DNA of 64,000 nt. It comes from Sinimarinibacterium sp. NLF-5-8. GTDB lineage: Bacteria; Pseudomonadota; Gammaproteobacteria; Nevskiales; Nevskiaceae. Every line of letters begins with the position of its first letter. Position 1 is the stretch's first letter. Where the stretch lies: positions 2,181,501 through 2,245,500 of the forward strand of contig NZ_CP048030.1 of the NCBI RefSeq assembly GCF_010092425.1, read 5' to 3'. Shown piece by piece: positions 39,675-47,580 of the stretch. The position numbers and the translations under genes were made by a program. The notes under the pieces are model-generated. The model did not search any database. It worked only from the letters and a program-made list of their open reading frames with translations, and was not told the DNA's origin.

Positions 39675-41817
39675 CGAGCTGCTCCGCGGTATAACGCCCA
39701 AAAACGGAATACAGCTGACGGCCATTGCGGACTTTCTGACCGCCATCGCGCGACAGGAAGCGATACGAGAAATTCACATCACCGCGACTTCGCCCCGGCA
39801 CCAGCACACCCAGCGGAATGCGCAGATACACGCCTTTATCGAACGAGCCCTCACCAAAATCCGCCGACGACACGTTGGTCTGGGTGGCAAACGCCCCGAT
39901 CACCACGCCATTACGGAACTCACGCGCCACATCCAGCGTGGCGCCCCAGTCGCGGGCAAGATAACGGCCCGCGCTGAGCTTAACGACCACCCCCTGACGC
40001 GGCGCGCGGTAGTAGCCGGTCAGATGCCCGGTGGCCACCTGGTAATCCTGGAATCCCAGCCACTGTGCATAGCTGCGTTTCTTGACGTAGTTGAGATCCA
40101 GCCCCAGCGCCCACGCAGACGCTACCGGCCGGTAGAGGATTTCGGAAGCGATGCCGCCATACATTTCTTCCAGATAGCCGCCAGAAATACGCGCAAACCA
40201 GTCTTCGGCCAGCGGCAGCATGTAATTTGCCATCCAGCGATCAAGATACGCGGCAGATGAGCTGGTCTGAAAACGGTTCAGATCGCTACGCACGGCCGGC
40301 AGATTGCCGGACGGCGCGGGATCGTTGAGCCGATCCAGATTATTCAGGAGATTGACCCCCGCGGCCGCAATCATGCCCAGACGCGGCGTCAGTTGCAGAC
40401 TCGCAAACGGTTTGGCAACCACCTGGCCGATCAAAAAGCCATCGGCACCGCCGATATTGGTGCGAAACGCCGGCTCAATGCCGTACCGCCATGAAGGGTA
40501 GACCAGCAATTGCGGATACTGTGCCTGCGCGCGCGTGATCTCAGGGCGCGCGCTCATTGTCACCCGCTGCCTGAGCTGGTCTGTTGAAAGCTGCCCGCGC
40601 GCTTCGGCATCCAGCGTCGCCCGATCGGCCGACAGCTGCAGCGCATCCAGGCCGCCCACCACATCCACCACCTCAATCTGCTGAATCTCATCCGGCAAAC
40701 GCGCCAAGGTTTTACGCCCCACCACGCGCAAGGCATCCAGACTCGACTCACTGAGCCGGTTGGTCTGCCATAGCGTCAAGGTGCCCTGATCGGGGTCGAT
40801 TGCTGCCGCGTGCGGATAAATCTTGCTGCGCACCAGATCGGCGGTCCAGTCATTGACCCCTTGCTCACTGTCCAGCAACGGCATCTCGGCCAGGCTGGGC
40901 GGATATTGCAGATGGCGCGCAGCCGGCAATGGCGTCGGCGGCGCATGATCCCGCCCCAATCGCGGCGCAATCCCGACATGCCCGACCAGTGTATTGCCGC
41001 GCACATAGGCGACGCCGGCAAACCAGCTGCCCGGCAACTGGTAGCGCATGCCGATATTCAGCCGTGACGCCACGTCCAGACGCCCCTTGACCGGCCCCGG
41101 CCCCGGCAGGCTTTCATCGGGCACTGGCTCAATCGAGTAATCGTTGCCATCCAGCTCCAGCTGAATCGACCACGGTTTGTACGCGGGGGCCCATTCGATG
41201 CCACCGATGATGCTGGCACGACGTCCGCCAAACCAGTCACCGATGGCCGGAATGCCGCCCTGTCGGTCGGCATACGCCAGCAATTCACGATTCCTGGCGC
41301 GAGGAATCAAAGAGGCAACCGGATTACTCAGATCACCGCGCGTCCCCAGCCGCCCAAAACCCAATCCCAGCGTGGCAACCCAACGACCGAAGTGTTTGGT
41401 GGCCACAATCGATTCGCCCGCAAACAGCCCGGTTCCCCCAAGATCGCTGATCGACACCGCCACCGCAGGGCGCCAGCGCGATTCATCCCATGCGCGCACG
41501 GCCAGATCAAATGATTTGTCCTTATACGACTGGCTATTGGTCGAAATATCGTTGTAATGGCGGCTGGTGATCGCCACATAGCGCATCCCCACATGCAGCC
41601 AATCCGCCGGCTGCGCAACCAGATACAGCGTGTTGTAAGGCGAAGCGCTGGAAAATCCAAAGCCGATGGTTCCCGGCTGCGGCATCAACGCCGTAGGAAC
41701 GGTGATCAATGCAGGCGCGCCCGAGATGCCATACAGGGGTCTGCTCTCCTGCGCCTGCAGCGGGTGCGCCAGCAATGCCAGGGCCAGCAGCCACCATGTG
41801 TGCCCGTATCGGCTCAT
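39664..41817 (-). CDS. gfcD: YjbH/GfcD family outer-membrane protein
   Basis: A 717-residue exported protein with a signal peptide (WWLLALALLAHPLQA, cut about residue 22) and the YjbH pattern: an N-terminal GISGAPALITVPTALMPQPGTIGFG and a long, beta-strand-rich C-terminal half ending in aromatic-tipped strands typical of outer-membrane barrels (VNFSYRF, QLYSVFGRYTAEQL). GfcD/YjbH is thought to form an outer-membrane channel for polysaccharide. It overlaps gfcC by four bases upstream and gfcB by eleven bases downstream. Confidence 0.85.
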   Translation of the reverse strand: MSRYGHTWWLLALALLAHPLQAQESRPLYGISGAPALITVPTALMPQPGTIGFGFSSASPYNTLYLVAQPADWLHVGMRYVAITSRHYNDISTNSQSYKDKSFDLAVRAWDESRWRPAVAVSISDLGGTGLFAGESIVATKHFGRWVATLGLGFGRLGTRGDLSNPVASLIPRARNRELLAYADRQGGIPAIGDWFGGRRASIIGGIEWAPAYKPWSIQLELDGNDYSIEPVPDESLPGPGPVKGRLDVASRLNIGMRYQLPGSWFAGVAYVRGNTLVGHVGIAPRLGRDHAPPTPLPAARHLQYPPSLAEMPLLDSEQGVNDWTADLVRSKIYPHAAAIDPDQGTLTLWQTNRLSESSLDALRVVGRKTLARLPDEIQQIEVVDVVGGLDALQLSADRATLDAEARGQLSTDQLRQRVTMSARPEITRAQAQYPQLLVYPSWRYGIEPAFRTNIGGADGFLIGQVVAKPFASLQLTPRLGMIAAAGVNLLNNLDRLNDPAPSGNLPAVRSDLNRFQTSSSAAYLDRWMANYMLPLAEDWFARISGGYLEEMYGGIASEILYRPVASAWALGLDLNYVKKRSYAQWLGFQDYQVATGHLTGYYRAPRQGVVVKLSAGRYLARDWGATLDVAREFRNGVVIGAFATQTNVSSADFGEGSFDKGVYLRIPLGVLVPGRSRGDVNFSYRFLSRDGGQKVRNGRQLYSVFGRYTAEQLDAP

Positions 41818-42545
41818 GGCAGCACTTGCAGGCAATCGACATCGGGCGTGAGCAAAGCTCCGGGGGGAACCGCGCGCGGCGGGCTGCGCCACGACGCAGC
41901 GCGTGCAGGCTTCACGACAGAGGTATCGGGGTAGTGCAAAACATAACCGTCGGCCACGGCAGACGCCACATGTGCCTGCGTCAGATAATCGTCAGCCATC
42001 AGCCCGGGATGGTGTGCAAGCAACACGATTTCTCCATTCCCGCGCGCAACAAATACGGCGTGACCATAATGTGGGACGACGATCACATCGCTCGCCGCCA
42101 GCGGGGCTGACGGCTGATCCTGCCTTGGCCGTCCCCACGCCACAGGACTCATCGGTACTCGGCGAAGCCGTCCATCGAGTAACCCCTGCAACTGCTCCGC
42201 GACCATCGGATCAGTCTGAGCGTCTCCGGCAAGCAGCAGTGCCGCGTGGCGATCAACGACAGGAACACAGAGCCCTTCACGTCCCGTGACACGAGGACGG
42301 ATCGCCATTACCGCAAAGCGATCCGCCGTTGCATCTGGCCTGACTTGCGACAACGTATATTCCAGGGTTGGTCGTGTGATCTGCACGCTGACCTCGCCCG
42401 GAACAGCAACAGCACCTATGACCCTGACGTGAAAGTCCGTCGCCAACATTGATAGCTGCAGTGCCAATGCTGATGCCGGCAGCAACCCGATGCAGGCGGT
42501 CAGAACACATACGGCGCGCGTCATCGCTGAAAATCTGCGATTCAT
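41814..42545 (-). CDS. gfcC: GfcC/YjbG family periplasmic capsule protein
   Basis: A 243-residue secreted protein with a signal peptide (core VCVLTACIGLLPASALA) and a GfcC-like body with an SLBB-type start, FHVRVIGAVAVPGEVSVQ and YTLSQVRPDATADRF. E. coli GfcC has a beta-grasp domain resembling parts of Wza. The ATG at 42545 is chosen; an in-frame ATG at 42524 is also possible. The gene lies about 200 bases after the gfcA-like gene, with an intrinsic terminator between them. Confidence 0.8.
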   Translation of the reverse strand: MNRRFSAMTRAVCVLTACIGLLPASALALQLSMLATDFHVRVIGAVAVPGEVSVQITRPTLEYTLSQVRPDATADRFAVMAIRPRVTGREGLCVPVVDRHAALLLAGDAQTDPMVAEQLQGLLDGRLRRVPMSPVAWGRPRQDQPSAPLAASDVIVVPHYGHAVFVARGNGEIVLLAHHPGLMADDYLTQAHVASAVADGYVLHYPDTSVVKPARAASWRSPPRAVPPGALLTPDVDCLQVLP

Positions 42546-42692
42546 GTCCGGTAAAAAACCGCGCCGCATGTCACGACCAGGTCGCCGCGTTTCCACTCAA
42601 TCCACCAATACCGTACACCGCAAGCTGGCTGGCGCGCATCCGTTGATACCATCACGACTTTCGAGCTGCATACCTGTTTATCCAACCTGCAC

Positions 42693-42726
42693 AGAAAAAG
42701 AAAAGGCTAGCAAAAACTAGCCTTTT
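42693..42726 (-). terminator. Intrinsic terminator after the gfcA-like gene
   Basis: AAAAGGCTAG (42701-42710) pairs perfectly with CTAGCCTTTT (42717-42726) around a six-base loop. On the minus strand it is followed by CTTTTTCT (42700-42693). It lies just after the gfcA-like gene, so expression of gfcC-gfcD-gfcB depends on read-through or another promoter. Confidence 0.88.
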
Positions 42727-42745
42727 CTCAAAAAACTTCTGGCGA

Positions 42746-43165
42746 TCAGTTCGAGCTGGATGAGCTGGTCGTTGTACCATCACCACCGTCGCCACCGTCA
42801 CCATCGGAGGCGTCGTCGTCGTTATCGGCAAAGTCAACCGTTACCGCAACCAATCCCACCGCGCCGGCAACCAGCGCCGTGATCTGCAGCGCGCTCATTC
42901 CGGTAGTGCCGGTAACCCCAACTGCAGCAGCGCCGGCCGTGGTGACGACATACGTTCCGGGAACGCTGGCAGGCGCCAGATAGCCAGCCTTGACGGCTTC
43001 GGGCAGGGTGGTGCCGATTTTACCGGCATACTGAACGGCCTCGGCCTGCGTCAGCACGCCGGCAGCCTGTGCTTCTGCAGCCACAGCCGCTGTGCTGGTA
43101 ACGGCCACCGCAGCCGGCACGCCGACCAAGCAGGCAGCAACAGACATGATGATTGCTTTATTCAC
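42746..43165 (-). CDS. GfcA/YjbE-like small exported protein
   Basis: A 139-residue protein with an N-terminal signal-like segment (MSVAACLVGVPAAVAVTS), a middle Ala/Gly/Val-rich region with a second hydrophobic stretch (MSALQITALVAGAVGLVAV), and a C-terminal low-complexity tail of Asp, Gly, Thr and Ser ending TTTSSSSSN. The tail resembles the Gly-Asp-Thr-Ser end of E. coli YjbE, and its position before gfcCDB fits, so I call it YjbE-like with moderate certainty. The start is a GTG at 43165 with GGGG upstream; an ATG at 43147 is possible. Its function is unknown. Confidence 0.65.
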   Translation of the reverse strand: MNKAIIMSVAACLVGVPAAVAVTSTAAVAAEAQAAGVLTQAEAVQYAGKIGTTLPEAVKAGYLAPASVPGTYVVTTAGAAAVGVTGTTGMSALQITALVAGAVGLVAVTVDFADNDDDASDGDGGDGGDGTTTSSSSSN

Positions 43166-43289
43166 TGATAACCCCTTCACGATACTCAAAATAGATGCAA
43201 AGCTCAGCAAGCTGACAAAAACGCCCGCTCAAATCCGCGTGATACAGCGAACTATAGCATCAAATTATGCTGTTGTGAGCTACTTGGCG

Positions 43290-43625
43290 CTACTTTTCGG
43301 GCTCAACACCGGCATCGAGAACGCGCCTGCGGGTCAGATCGTAAGGCGCGCCACCGCCGCCACCGAGCATCCTCAGAAAATCGACGGCGACGGCCGCAGA
43401 AAGTCCACTATTTTGCAGCGCGCGCGCGCCCACCAGATCCAGAACCTGCTCGGCAACGGCCTGATAGTGCACCGGCGTTGCTTCCCAGAAATCGGCCAGC
43501 GCTGCGCCAGAATCGATGTTCGATTCCGGCGGTATCTGCGCCTGCGCCGCGCGCCACGGCCCGGCAGCAATGCAAAACAAAGCGCCAAGACAGTACCCAA
43601 TGGCGCTTGATCGATAGATTTTCAT
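43290..43625 (-). CDS. Small secreted protein of unknown function
   Basis: A 111-residue protein with a good signal peptide (core AIGYCLGALFCIAAGPW, likely cut after AAQA at residue 29). The mature part is about 80 residues, contains a GGGGG run, and has no cysteines after cleavage. I do not recognise a family. It lies 124 bases before the gfcA-like gene on the same strand and is divergent from the sugar-phosphate transferase gene at 43849, so a role in the polysaccharide locus is suggested only by position. Confidence 0.55.
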   Translation of the reverse strand: MKIYRSSAIGYCLGALFCIAAGPWRAAQAQIPPESNIDSGAALADFWEATPVHYQAVAEQVLDLVGARALQNSGLSAAVAVDFLRMLGGGGGAPYDLTRRRVLDAGVEPEK

Positions 43626-43848
43626 TTTTCTTTCAATATGTTGTAAACGGCATCATACCCGGCACATCCGCGCGATCGGACTTTTTTGATGCGCTCGTGC
43701 GCAGCATGCGCACTGCCTGTCTGCACCATCTTGACGTAAAATCCACGGTCGCTCCAGACATCACGCACGATATCGGACGCAGTATCGGGTTTGTGCGTCT
43801 TGAATTACGGTCGATCTTTGGTCTTGGTCATTCGTCGCTGAATCCCTC

Positions 43849-44919
43849 ATGTTGCCAGCCCCCTTTTCAACCGATCATGTATGGATCGTATTGGCGACCA
43901 GCCTATGCTGCGTAGCCGCGTTGGCGCTGGTGCCTCGCTGGCACATCGGCTTTAGCGGCGATCGCCCCGGTCAAACCATCCAGGCTGCGCACGCGCGCAC
44001 CGTGCCGCGCATCGGCGGGGTCGGCGTTTATCTGGCCGGCTTGGCCGGGCTGTTGCTGCTGTCACCGCAACTGCCGACACTGACCCTCGATATCCTCTGG
44101 AAACTCTGGGCCTGCCTGAGCATCGTGTTTTTCGTCGGTTTGCTTGAAGACACGACGCGACGGATTTCAGCAAGCTGGCGCTATATCGCAGCCCTGGTTG
44201 CCGCCGGATTGTTCAGCTGGATGCACGACAGCTATGGCATCGCCTCGGTCGGTTTTGACCTGCTCGATCCGGGGTTCAATTCATCCGGATTGCGGTTGGC
44301 GTTTTTTGCGTTTGCCGTGGCCAGCGTTTCTCACGCCTTCAACCTGATCGACGGGCAAAACGGAGTGTGCTCAGGCGTCAGCATTCTGGTCTTTTCGGCA
44401 CTGGCGGTGACCGCCGTGCGCACCGATCAAATCGCGCTGGCACAGCTCGCCACCATCATGGCGGCCGCCAACCTGGGTTTTTTTGTGTTCAATTTCCCAC
44501 TGGGCAAGATTTTTCTCGGTGACGGCGGCGCCTATTTCAACGGCGCGATGGCAGCCGCTCTGACGGTGCTGATTGTCCAGGGTGCCGGGCGAGCCTCTCC
44601 ATGGCTGGCCATTTTGATTCTGATTTATCCGATCTGGGAAACCCTGTTTTCGATGGCCCGCCGCCTGCGCGCGCGCCAACCCTTTCATCTGGCAGACAAG
44701 CACCATCTGCATCATCTGGCTGCAGCGGCGCTCAGCGGCGCCGCGCCAAACCGTCAGACCCAATGGATTGCAGCGCCCCTTTTGCTGAGCGTGGCGCCGT
44801 TTGTGCTGAGCGCCCCGTTGCTGGCGGAACAACCGGCGCGGCTGCAATTGCTGTCGCTGCTGTTCGTGACCGGCTATTGCCTGCTTTACCGCCATCTGGC
44901 GCGGCGTGACGCGGCATGA
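43849..44919 (+). CDS. Polyprenyl-phosphate sugar-1-phosphate transferase (MraY/WecA/WbpL family)
   Basis: A 356-residue membrane protein with about ten hydrophobic segments. Signatures of the polyprenyl-phosphate N-acetylhexosamine-1-phosphate transferases are present: VPRIGGVGVYLAG, the NLIDGQNG segment, IFLGDGGAYF, and a His-rich loop HLADKHHLHHL. The usual Asp-Asp pair appears as GLLEDTT. Such enzymes load the first sugar phosphate onto undecaprenyl phosphate, starting a polysaccharide repeat. It overlaps the next glycosyltransferase by four bases. Confidence 0.88.
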   Translation: MLPAPFSTDHVWIVLATSLCCVAALALVPRWHIGFSGDRPGQTIQAAHARTVPRIGGVGVYLAGLAGLLLLSPQLPTLTLDILWKLWACLSIVFFVGLLEDTTRRISASWRYIAALVAAGLFSWMHDSYGIASVGFDLLDPGFNSSGLRLAFFAFAVASVSHAFNLIDGQNGVCSGVSILVFSALAVTAVRTDQIALAQLATIMAAANLGFFVFNFPLGKIFLGDGGAYFNGAMAAALTVLIVQGAGRASPWLAILILIYPIWETLFSMARRLRARQPFHLADKHHLHHLAAAALSGAAPNRQTQWIAAPLLLSVAPFVLSAPLLAEQPARLQLLSLLFVTGYCLLYRHLARRDAA

Positions 44920-45851
44920 CTGAACTGCCAACCGCGGTGATCGTCAGCTATCACCCCCCGGCCGGTTTTGCACAGCGGCTTCGCGCCGTACTTGCGCAAA
45001 CGGCGCGGATTCTCATCGTTGACAATGGGGCAGGCGATCTTGCAGAACTGGCCTCACTCGACACGGACGCGCGCGCGCGCGTTCAGGTGATCGACAGCGG
45101 CGGCAATATCGGCCTGGCTGCGGCGCTCGATCTGGGCATTGCCGCCGCCCGCCAACAGGGCGCCCGGCAAGTTCTGCTGCTCGATCATGACAGCACCCCG
45201 GCCGCCGACATGGTGAGCCAACTGCTGCGCGCGCGCGCCGCAGCGCCCGAACCCTCCCTGATTGCCGTGGTCGTCCCGCAGATTCGCTATGCCCATCCCG
45301 ACATCCGCTGCCGCTGGCCTGCGGCACAACCGCAGCAGCGCCTGCGCTTTGCCTTTGCCTATGCGACACAGATGCGCGCGCCGCAGCCGGTTCTGCTGGC
45401 GATCGGCTCCGGCATGCTGCTGGATGTTGCGATCTGGCAGCGCCTCGGCGGGTTTGACGCACGCTTGTTCATCGACCTGGTAGATACCGAATACTGCCTG
45501 CGCGCGCGCGCGCAGGGCTTCACCATCCTGGCCGCACCGCGCGCGCAACTGGCACACGCACTCGGTGACGTTGAAAAACGCCGCGCGCTCGGCCTCGACA
45601 TGTTTCCGACGCACCACAGCCCGCTGCGCCATTACTACCTCAGCCGCAACCGCTGCGTGCTGATGCGCCGTTACGCACTCAGCCAGCCCAACTGGCTGAT
45701 CTACGAAACCCTGGGCGCCCTCAAGCTCACGCTCAAGGTGGCGCTGTTCGAACCCGGACGCCTGCACAAGTTTGCCGCCATGCTGCGCGGCACCCGCGAT
45801 GGCCTGCGGATGGCCCTGCGCGACCCCGGCGCCCCGCACGGCCATGTCTGA
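44916..45851 (+). CDS. Glycosyltransferase family 2 (rhamnosyltransferase-like)
   Basis: A 311-residue GT-A enzyme. The N-terminal AVIVSYHPP, LIVDNGAGD and the metal-binding LLLDHDST (DxD type) are followed by the acceptor-side FIDLVDTEYCLRARAQGF and HYYLSRNRCVLMRRY, a layout seen in dTDP-rhamnosyltransferases of O-antigen clusters. The sugar cannot be deduced. It is coupled by overlap to the genes on both sides, and the products presumably act one after another on the lipid-linked primer. Confidence 0.88.
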   Translation: MTELPTAVIVSYHPPAGFAQRLRAVLAQTARILIVDNGAGDLAELASLDTDARARVQVIDSGGNIGLAAALDLGIAAARQQGARQVLLLDHDSTPAADMVSQLLRARAAAPEPSLIAVVVPQIRYAHPDIRCRWPAAQPQQRLRFAFAYATQMRAPQPVLLAIGSGMLLDVAIWQRLGGFDARLFIDLVDTEYCLRARAQGFTILAAPRAQLAHALGDVEKRRALGLDMFPTHHSPLRHYYLSRNRCVLMRRYALSQPNWLIYETLGALKLTLKVALFEPGRLHKFAAMLRGTRDGLRMALRDPGAPHGHV

Positions 45852-46623
45852 GACTCAAACGCCGGTGCGCTGGCGCCTCTCGGTCATCAGCCACGGCCAC
45901 GGCGCTGCCGTCAACCGGGTTCTGTGCGCCGCCCACCAGCAACTGGCCGACTGCGCGCATGAGCTGGTTCTGACCATCAACATCCCCGAGCCGCTCGATC
46001 ATCTCGACGCCCTGCCCGCCAGCCTGCGCGCGCGCTTGCAGATCATCCACAACCGCGCTGCACGCGGCTTTGGCGCCAACCACAACGCGGCACTGCTTGG
46101 CAGCTCGGCGACGTTTGTGGCCTTGCTCGACCCCGACCTGGGGCTACCAGTGCCGATCTTTGCAGCGCTGGAACGCGCGCTCGCCAACCCCGCAACCGGA
46201 TTGATCGCACCACTGGCATACGATTCCAGAGGACGGCTTGAAGACAATGGCCGCCGTCTGGCCACGCCCTGGGATATCGCGCGCCGGCGCATCCAGCGGG
46301 GCAGCCACCAGTGCGTCGAACCGACGCAACCGCTGCAAGCGGTGGAATGGCTGGCCGGACTGTTCATGGCCGCGCGCGCGCAAACCTTCACCCGCATCGG
46401 CGGATTTGACCCACGCTTCTGGATGTATTGCGAAGATGTGGACCTGTGTCTGCGCGCGCGCCAGCAAGGGTTTGACGTCATCCGCGCCAATCATCTGAAG
46501 ATCAACCACGATGCACGCCGCAATACCTTCCGTCGCCCCGGTCACTTGCGCTGGCACCTGCAAAGCCTGTGGCGGCTGTGGCACACGCCAGCCTACGCCT
46601 GGGCGCGCAAACACCGCCTCTGA
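45844..46623 (+). CDS. Glycosyltransferase family 2
   Basis: A 259-residue GT2 protein with LSVISHGHGAAVNRVL at the N-terminus, VALLDPDLGLP as the probable metal-binding segment, and WMYCEDVDLCLRARQQGFDV near the active site. It begins eight bases inside the preceding gene. The C-terminal half of the protein is rich in Arg, His and Trp. Donor and acceptor are unknown. It ends seven bases from the stop of the convergent sulfotransferase gene. Confidence 0.87.
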   Translation: MSETQTPVRWRLSVISHGHGAAVNRVLCAAHQQLADCAHELVLTINIPEPLDHLDALPASLRARLQIIHNRAARGFGANHNAALLGSSATFVALLDPDLGLPVPIFAALERALANPATGLIAPLAYDSRGRLEDNGRRLATPWDIARRRIQRGSHQCVEPTQPLQAVEWLAGLFMAARAQTFTRIGGFDPRFWMYCEDVDLCLRARQQGFDVIRANHLKINHDARRNTFRRPGHLRWHLQSLWRLWHTPAYAWARKHRL

Positions 46624-46629
46624 ACGGGT

Positions 46630-47580
46630 CTACGTCTCCTTGAAAATCAATGCCTTGCCAGACAACGGGCGCAACTCACCGACCACACGCACGCTGACCC
46701 GATCGCCGTTTTTGAGTTGGCGCATCTGCGGCAAGCGAAAATTGAAGCCGCACGCGCCGGTGGGATGCAACCCACGATCCCTGACCTGTACACGAGGCAG
46801 ATCGGCCACCATGCTGCCGTAGAGTTTGTCGTTGATCAGCAGCTCAACACTGACCGGCTGCACGCTGCCGGAAGCCGCCGCCCAGCCGCTGACGCGATCG
46901 CGTTCGAAGATCAGCACTTCACCCTGGCTGTGCCAGGTCTTGGACGTGGACAGATAAGCCTCGGAGTTTTCACAGATGAACTGCTGCGCCTGCTCGCGCC
47001 GCTGCGGATCGGCAACCCCGACGAAGTCGGCCAGTGCAGCAACGAACCGGGGTTTGTCGAGCATCGCCTTTTCATACGAAAAAACCAGGGTACGGCGGCG
47101 GCTGTGCGCCAGAAAATCAAGCAGGCTACGGTATTGCACCAGCGCCTCGGCCATGTTGTCGAGCAGATCGGCGCGCACTGAAATCTGGTTGCGGTTGGCA
47201 ATCGCCATCAGATCACGGAACACCACCACATATTCTGGATTGCGCAGGTATTTTTCGAACCGGCGGATGTACGTCAACGCCGATGGCCGTTTCCAGCCCC
47301 AAACCTCGGCATGCTGATCACGCTGTGCGATCAACAGCCGCGCGCGCGAAACATCACGCGCTTCCAGCGCCTCGGCCAGCGGCACATCTTCAAACACCGG
47401 ATTGCGTTTGCCGCCGCCGAACATCTCGATGCCCAGCTGTTGCAGTGCGCCGGCCACCATGGTCGTGCCACTGCGCGCCACGCCCAGCACCACCAGCGTG
47501 CGCTGCGCAGGGCACGGCTGTTCGGCGTTGAGCACCTGCACGCCGGTATTGATCAGCGACAATGGCACGATTTCCGGCAT
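46630..47580 (-). CDS. Sulfotransferase with C-terminal beta-rich domain
   Basis: A 316-residue protein. The N-terminal two thirds have the PAPS-binding loop GVARSGTTMVAGAL (about residues 33-46) and the 3'-phosphate site VVVFRDLMAIANRNQIS typical of sulfotransferases. The last ~90 residues (from about GEVLIFERDRVSGWA) look like a separate beta-sandwich: SVELLINDKLYGSMVADLPR and GFNFRLP resemble a repeat domain found appended to other bacterial polysaccharide enzymes. It probably sulfates a sugar of the locally made polymer. The start overlaps the stop of the upstream glycosyltransferase gene by one base. Confidence 0.82.
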   Translation of the reverse strand: MPEIVPLSLINTGVQVLNAEQPCPAQRTLVVLGVARSGTTMVAGALQQLGIEMFGGGKRNPVFEDVPLAEALEARDVSRARLLIAQRDQHAEVWGWKRPSALTYIRRFEKYLRNPEYVVVFRDLMAIANRNQISVRADLLDNMAEALVQYRSLLDFLAHSRRRTLVFSYEKAMLDKPRFVAALADFVGVADPQRREQAQQFICENSEAYLSTSKTWHSQGEVLIFERDRVSGWAAASGSVQPVSVELLINDKLYGSMVADLPRVQVRDRGLHPTGACGFNFRLPQMRQLKNGDRVSVRVVGELRPLSGKALIFKET

